Positions 34,878-37,864 of a stretch of DNA of 37,864 nt are shown in pieces. Position 1 is the stretch's first letter, and each line of letters begins with the position of its first letter. A program made the translations under genes and the position numbers. The DNA is from DYQY01 sp964643725 (GTDB taxonomy: Bacteria > Margulisbacteria > Riflemargulisbacteria > GWF2-35-9 > DYQY01). The stretch covers positions 1-37,864 of the forward strand of contig CAZXTL010000019.1 in assembly GCA_964643725.1 (NCBI GenBank). Reading direction: 5' to 3'. The notes under the pieces are model-generated. The model saw nothing but the letters and a program-made list of their open reading frames with translations. It made no database searches and was not told the DNA's origin.

Positions 34878-36928
34878 GTAGAGTAATAATAAATAGTAAA
34901 GAATATGGATTTCGAGAAGGACAGAGTATCCTTCAAGTATGCAGTGGAAACGATATTTTTATTCCAACACTTTGCCATGTTAAAGAATTGGATCCTTATG
35001 GCAGTTGTTTTGTGTGTGTTGTTGAAGTGAAAAGTGGTAGGGCAGGAATATATCCATCGTGCGCGACGACCTGTGTTGATGGAATGGTTATTGAGACAGA
35101 AAATGAAAGAGTTAGAGACATACGGCGAATGGCTTTGGAGTTACTTATGTCTGACCATTTTGGCGATTGTTTAGCACCATGTACGGTAGAAGGTTGTCCA
35201 GCAAATATTAATATTCAAGGATTTCTTGCTTTAGAGAGCGAAGGTAAATATAAAGAAGCAGCTAAATTAATTAGAAATAAAGCACCTATTCCAAATATTT
35301 TGGGTAGAGTTTGTCCTGCGCCTTGTGAAAAGGTTTGTAGAAGAAATAGAGTTGATGAGGCAATAAGTATTCGTATTCAAAAAAGATATATATCAGATAA
35401 AGAGATGGAACAGGGTGGACCATTCTTACCAGAGAAAGCAGGAGACACAGGCAAGAAAGTTAGTGTTGTTGGTGCTGGTCCAGCCGGCATGACTGCAGGT
35501 TATTTTTTGGCATTAAAAGGACATAGAGTAACAATCTACGAAGCTCATCCAAAACACGGAGGCATGACCAGATACGGTATCCCATATTATAGGTTACCAG
35601 AAGATATTATTGATAAAGAATTAGATGCAATTATTGGGCAGATGGGAATAACAATTTTTTATAATACAAAAGTTGGTAAGGATATTAGTTTTGAAGAAGT
35701 TATGAATAATTCTGATGTTTTGTTGTTGGCAAACGGTGCGCAAATATCTTCATCAATGGATATTCCTGGAGAAGAGTCATCATTAGTTATTCCTGCAGTT
35801 AAATATTTGGAAATGGTTGCTAAGCATTCACCAATGGATATTGGTAAAGAAACACTAGTTGTAGGTGGTGGACATACAGCAATGGATGCTGCAAGAACAG
35901 CTGTAAGAATGGGGACAAAGGCAACAATTCTTTATCGTAGGAGTGAAGAAGAAATGCCTGGCAAAGATGAGATTGAGGAAGCAATGGAAGAAGGCGTGGA
36001 GTTTCAATTCCTTTCAGCACCGGTCAAGTGTGAGGAAGTTGAAGGAAAATTGAAGGCAATCTGTATAAAGATGGGGCTAAGTGAACCAGATTCATCTGGC
36101 AGGAGGAGACCATCTCCAATAGAGGGAAGTGAGTATGAGTTAGTGGCTGATACTATGATTATGGCTATAGGTCAGAAAGTTGATTCATCCTTTATGCCTT
36201 CAGATATTTTAGGTAAAAGAGGAACGCCACAAATAAATAGCAGAAGTATGCAAACAAGAAATTTAAAAATATTTGCTGCTGGGGATTGTGTGACTGGACC
36301 TGATTTGGTTGTAACCGCAGTAACCGCTGGCAGAAAGGCAGCCGTAGCTATTGATGAGTATTTATCGGGAAAAGTTGTTGTTGGCGAAAGACCGCTATTT
36401 AGTTCAGTATTAGGCGAACTTAATGAATTGCCAGATGAGATGTTTAAAGAATATAGCAAAGCTCTTAGGATGAAGGTTCCTCAGCTTAAGATAGAGGAAA
36501 GCAAGCTAGGTTTTTCTTCAATAGAGTTAACTGCGAATGACGAAGATTTAAAAAATGAAGCAAAGCGCTGTCTGTATTGTGGATGTGTGGAAATTAATGA
36601 TTGTAAATTAAAAGAGTATAGTGAGATTTATGAGGTAGAGACAACAATGTTTAAAGGGGAAAGCAGAAAGTATGATAAAGACAAAACTAACGAAAATGTT
36701 ATTTTGGAGAGCGATAAGTGTATTAACTGTGCAAGCTGTATAAGAGTTGCAGAAGCTAATGGTAATAATAAAATGTTGGGACTAATTGGAAGAGGGTTTA
36801 CTTCTAGAGTAAAACCACCGTTCAATGGGAAGATGAAAGACATAGACAGCAAAGGGTTTGAAGCAGTTATTGAAAATTGCCCAACAGCAGGAATAAGGCA
36901 AGCAAATAAAAGAATAGATTACACTTAA
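34874..36928 (+). CDS. 2Fe-2S plus GltD-like NADPH oxidoreductase subunit of a predicted Stn-type transhydrogenase
   Basis: The 684-residue protein starts with a NuoG/HydA-type [2Fe-2S] domain (C34, C45, C48, C63). A cysteine-rich linker with GDCLAPCTVEGCP and RVCPAPCEKVC (about 97-155) follows. Then comes a GltD/NfnB-like flavoprotein with FAD motif GAGPAG (201-206), nucleotide motif GGGHTA (331-336) and LYRRSEEEMPG (353-363), which carries the arginines expected to bind the NADPH 2'-phosphate. The C-terminus has more cysteines (CLYCGC, CINCASC, ENCPTAG). There is no H-cluster domain, so this is not a hydrogenase. The layout matches the large subunit of the Sporomusa-type Nfn (Stn), which links NADH, NADPH and ferredoxin. 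The assignment to that family is by domain reading, not by search. A terminator lies about 155 bases after the stop. Confidence 0.88.
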   Translation: MSRVIINSKEYGFREGQSILQVCSGNDIFIPTLCHVKELDPYGSCFVCVVEVKSGRAGIYPSCATTCVDGMVIETENERVRDIRRMALELLMSDHFGDCLAPCTVEGCPANINIQGFLALESEGKYKEAAKLIRNKAPIPNILGRVCPAPCEKVCRRNRVDEAISIRIQKRYISDKEMEQGGPFLPEKAGDTGKKVSVVGAGPAGMTAGYFLALKGHRVTIYEAHPKHGGMTRYGIPYYRLPEDIIDKELDAIIGQMGITIFYNTKVGKDISFEEVMNNSDVLLLANGAQISSSMDIPGEESSLVIPAVKYLEMVAKHSPMDIGKETLVVGGGHTAMDAARTAVRMGTKATILYRRSEEEMPGKDEIEEAMEEGVEFQFLSAPVKCEEVEGKLKAICIKMGLSEPDSSGRRRPSPIEGSEYELVADTMIMAIGQKVDSSFMPSDILGKRGTPQINSRSMQTRNLKIFAAGDCVTGPDLVVTAVTAGRKAAVAIDEYLSGKVVVGERPLFSSVLGELNELPDEMFKEYSKALRMKVPQLKIEESKLGFSSIELTANDEDLKNEAKRCLYCGCVEINDCKLKEYSEIYEVETTMFKGESRKYDKDKTNENVILESDKCINCASCIRVAEANGNNKMLGLIGRGFTSRVKPPFNGKMKDIDSKGFEAVIENCPTAGIRQANKRIDYT

Positions 36929-37082
36929 CGTATTGAGATTGTCGTTCAAATTTTTCTAAAAAACAGCAACATTCAAGAGAGCGCTATCCAGATGATATGT
37001 TTTGAGACAATCAACAACCAAAAATAGTAAAAATTGCAGCCATACAGACAAAACTACTTTCCGGTAGAAGATAAGTTTTGAG

Positions 37083-37118
37083 TGTAAGCCTTTTAAAGAA
37101 GGGCTTACAGAGTTTTTT
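37083..37118 (+). terminator. intrinsic terminator after the transhydrogenase operon
   Basis: TGTAAGCC (37083-37090) pairs with GGCTTACA (37102-37109), followed by GAG and six T bases (37113-37118). The stem-plus-U-tract form is classical. The preceding 154 bases (36929-37082) hold no gene; only short, weak hairpins are visible there. Confidence 0.75.
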
Positions 37119-37135
37119 AAAAAAAATTACTATGA

Positions 37136-37141
37136 TATAAT
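37136..37141 (+). promoter_or_regulatory. -10 box of the GAF-ANTAR gene
   Basis: TATAAT is preceded at 17 bases only by a T run that belongs to the terminator. Transcription would start about 25 bases before the ATG. The -35 is weak. Confidence 0.4.
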
Positions 37142-37172
37142 TTTTACAGAAAATGAATATAAAAATACTATT

Positions 37173-37864
37173 ATGACTATAAACGCGCAACTAAAAGCAT
37201 TGTCTAAAATAAGTTCGGCAATTACTTCAGATCAATATCTGGAAGATATTTTGAGGCTTATTGTTATAGTTACTGCTGAACTTCTAAATTCGAATATTTG
37301 TTCTTTGATGCTAATTAATCAACAAACTAAGCAACTGGAAGTAAGAGCCACTCAGAGTATAAGTGAAGCATACAACAACAAGGGACCGTTAAAACTAGGA
37401 GAAGGTATCGCAGGAAAGGCAGCTAGTGAGAATAGGGCAATATATGTACAGGATGTTACTAAGGACAAAGAATATAAGAATCAGGAGATTGCAGTTAAGG
37501 AAGGGCTGAAGTCACTGCTTTGCATGCCACTGTGTGTAAAGAATAATGTTATTGGTGTATTAAATTGTTATACGTCTATTGAGCATAAGTTCACTAAAAG
37601 CGAAATAAGTACAATAACAGCAATTGCTAACCAAGCAGCTGTAGCGATTGAAAATACTGAGCTTATGGTTAAAAGTAAGGTGATTCAAGAAGAATTAGAA
37701 ACTAGGAAGAAAGTAGAACGGGCAAAAGGTGTTTTGATGAGAGATAATAGCCTCACGGAAGCAGAGGCTTATCTGAAGTTACAAAAGTTTGCTATGGATA
37801 ATCGTAAATCAATGAGAGATATTGCGGATATCGTTATCATGGCGGAGCAAGTAAAGCAGACCTA
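37173..37864 (+). CDS. GAF-ANTAR RNA-binding antiterminator, reaching the window end
   Basis: The frame is open from ATG 37173 to the last base (230 codons), and the last two bases TA could begin its stop codon. Residues about 15-165 form a GAF sensory domain, with ILRLIVIVTAELL, then GEGIAGKAASE, and GVLNCYTS with ANQAAVAIENTEL at its end. Residues about 175-230 form an ANTAR domain: RKKVERAKGVLM, then LTEAEAYLKLQKFAMDN and MRDIADIVIM. ANTAR proteins bind paired hairpins in leaders to prevent termination, and are often tied to nitrogen metabolism (AmiR, NasR, EutV). The input signal is unknown. No Shine-Dalgarno sequence is evident. The neighbouring nitrogen and redox operons are possible targets, by inference only. 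Confidence 0.9.
   Translation, partial: MTINAQLKALSKISSAITSDQYLEDILRLIVIVTAELLNSNICSLMLINQQTKQLEVRATQSISEAYNNKGPLKLGEGIAGKAASENRAIYVQDVTKDKEYKNQEIAVKEGLKSLLCMPLCVKNNVIGVLNCYTSIEHKFTKSEISTITAIANQAAVAIENTELMVKSKVIQEELETRKKVERAKGVLMRDNSLTEAEAYLKLQKFAMDNRKSMRDIADIVIMAEQVKQT

Noticed and set aside
32565..36928. [FeFe] hydrogenase (HydABC) assignment
   Set aside because: The large subunit has no H-cluster motifs; in its place is a GltD-like NADPH flavoprotein domain. Complex I is also unlikely because no membrane subunits are present.
36929..37082. ANTAR-type paired hairpins before the GAF-ANTAR gene
   Set aside because: Small stems exist (for example CTAC with GTAG around TTTCCG), but the loops do not show the A1/G4 pattern and no convincing pair was found.
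1..37864. CRISPR arrays, IS transposases, prophage genes, rRNA and tRNA genes
   Set aside because: No regularly spaced identical repeats, transposase or integrase motifs, rRNA core sequences or tRNA cloverleaf were found on reading.

Overview
The window looks like a low-GC chromosomal segment from a diderm bacterium, probably an uncultured lineage near the Cyanobacteria/Terrabacteria side of the tree. Candidatus Margulisbacteria is my best guess, made by inference and not by any search. Two facts support this. SepF, a division protein of Firmicutes, Actinobacteria and Cyanobacteria, sits close to a 1720-residue protein that looks like an outer-membrane beta-barrel (signal peptide, strand-rich body, C-terminal Phe). 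The energy genes are of anaerobe type: an archaeal-like split glutamate synthase and a flavin-based transhydrogenase. No phage, IS transposase, CRISPR array, tRNA or rRNA was seen.

Layout. (1) 1-11473, plus strand: the end of an OmpA/MotB-type protein, a 2611-residue secreted multi-Ig protein, then metG, tatD and a GspF/PilC-family gene, all touching or overlapping. (2) 11470-19382, minus strand: the giant putative outer-membrane protein downstream of the cluster yggS-sepF-proC-yggT-yggT-yggU. (3) 19497-21935, minus: pgk-lspA-rluD. (4) 22087-22815, plus: a plsC-type acyltransferase. (5) 22850-24910, minus: eno, an FtsB/DivIC-like gene and an S1-domain gene. (6) 25089-26414, plus: a MATE transporter that appears to lack one membrane helix, followed by rnpB (RNase P RNA) on the minus strand. 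(7) 26745-27299: 555 bp without genes, crowded with inverted repeats. (8) 27300-32366, minus: a three-gene glutamate synthase. (9) 32565-36928, plus: a three-gene NADH/NADPH/ferredoxin transhydrogenase of the Stn (Sporomusa-type Nfn) kind, diverging from the glutamate synthase. (10) 37173 to the end: a GAF-ANTAR RNA-binding antiterminator.

How the genes fit together. The right third is a redox and nitrogen module. The Stn-like complex is predicted to exchange electrons between NADH, NADPH and ferredoxin. The divergent glutamate synthase consumes reducing power to make glutamate from glutamine and 2-oxoglutarate. Both operons start from a shared 198-bp region in which both first genes lack a Shine-Dalgarno sequence and have a hairpin near the start codon. 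The plus-strand leader also holds an 8-codon ORF. The left third is cell-surface biology: a giant adhesin-like Ig protein ending in a FlgD/T9SS-type domain, and a giant barrel protein with modules reminiscent of SprA. The middle is housekeeping: glycolysis, division, lipoprotein processing and RNA modification.

The points most worth a second look are the palindrome-rich noncoding block with a possible pseudoknotted RNA (27071-27217), the Stn/glutamate synthase divergon with its paired leader hairpins, and the MATE gene with a missing helix.
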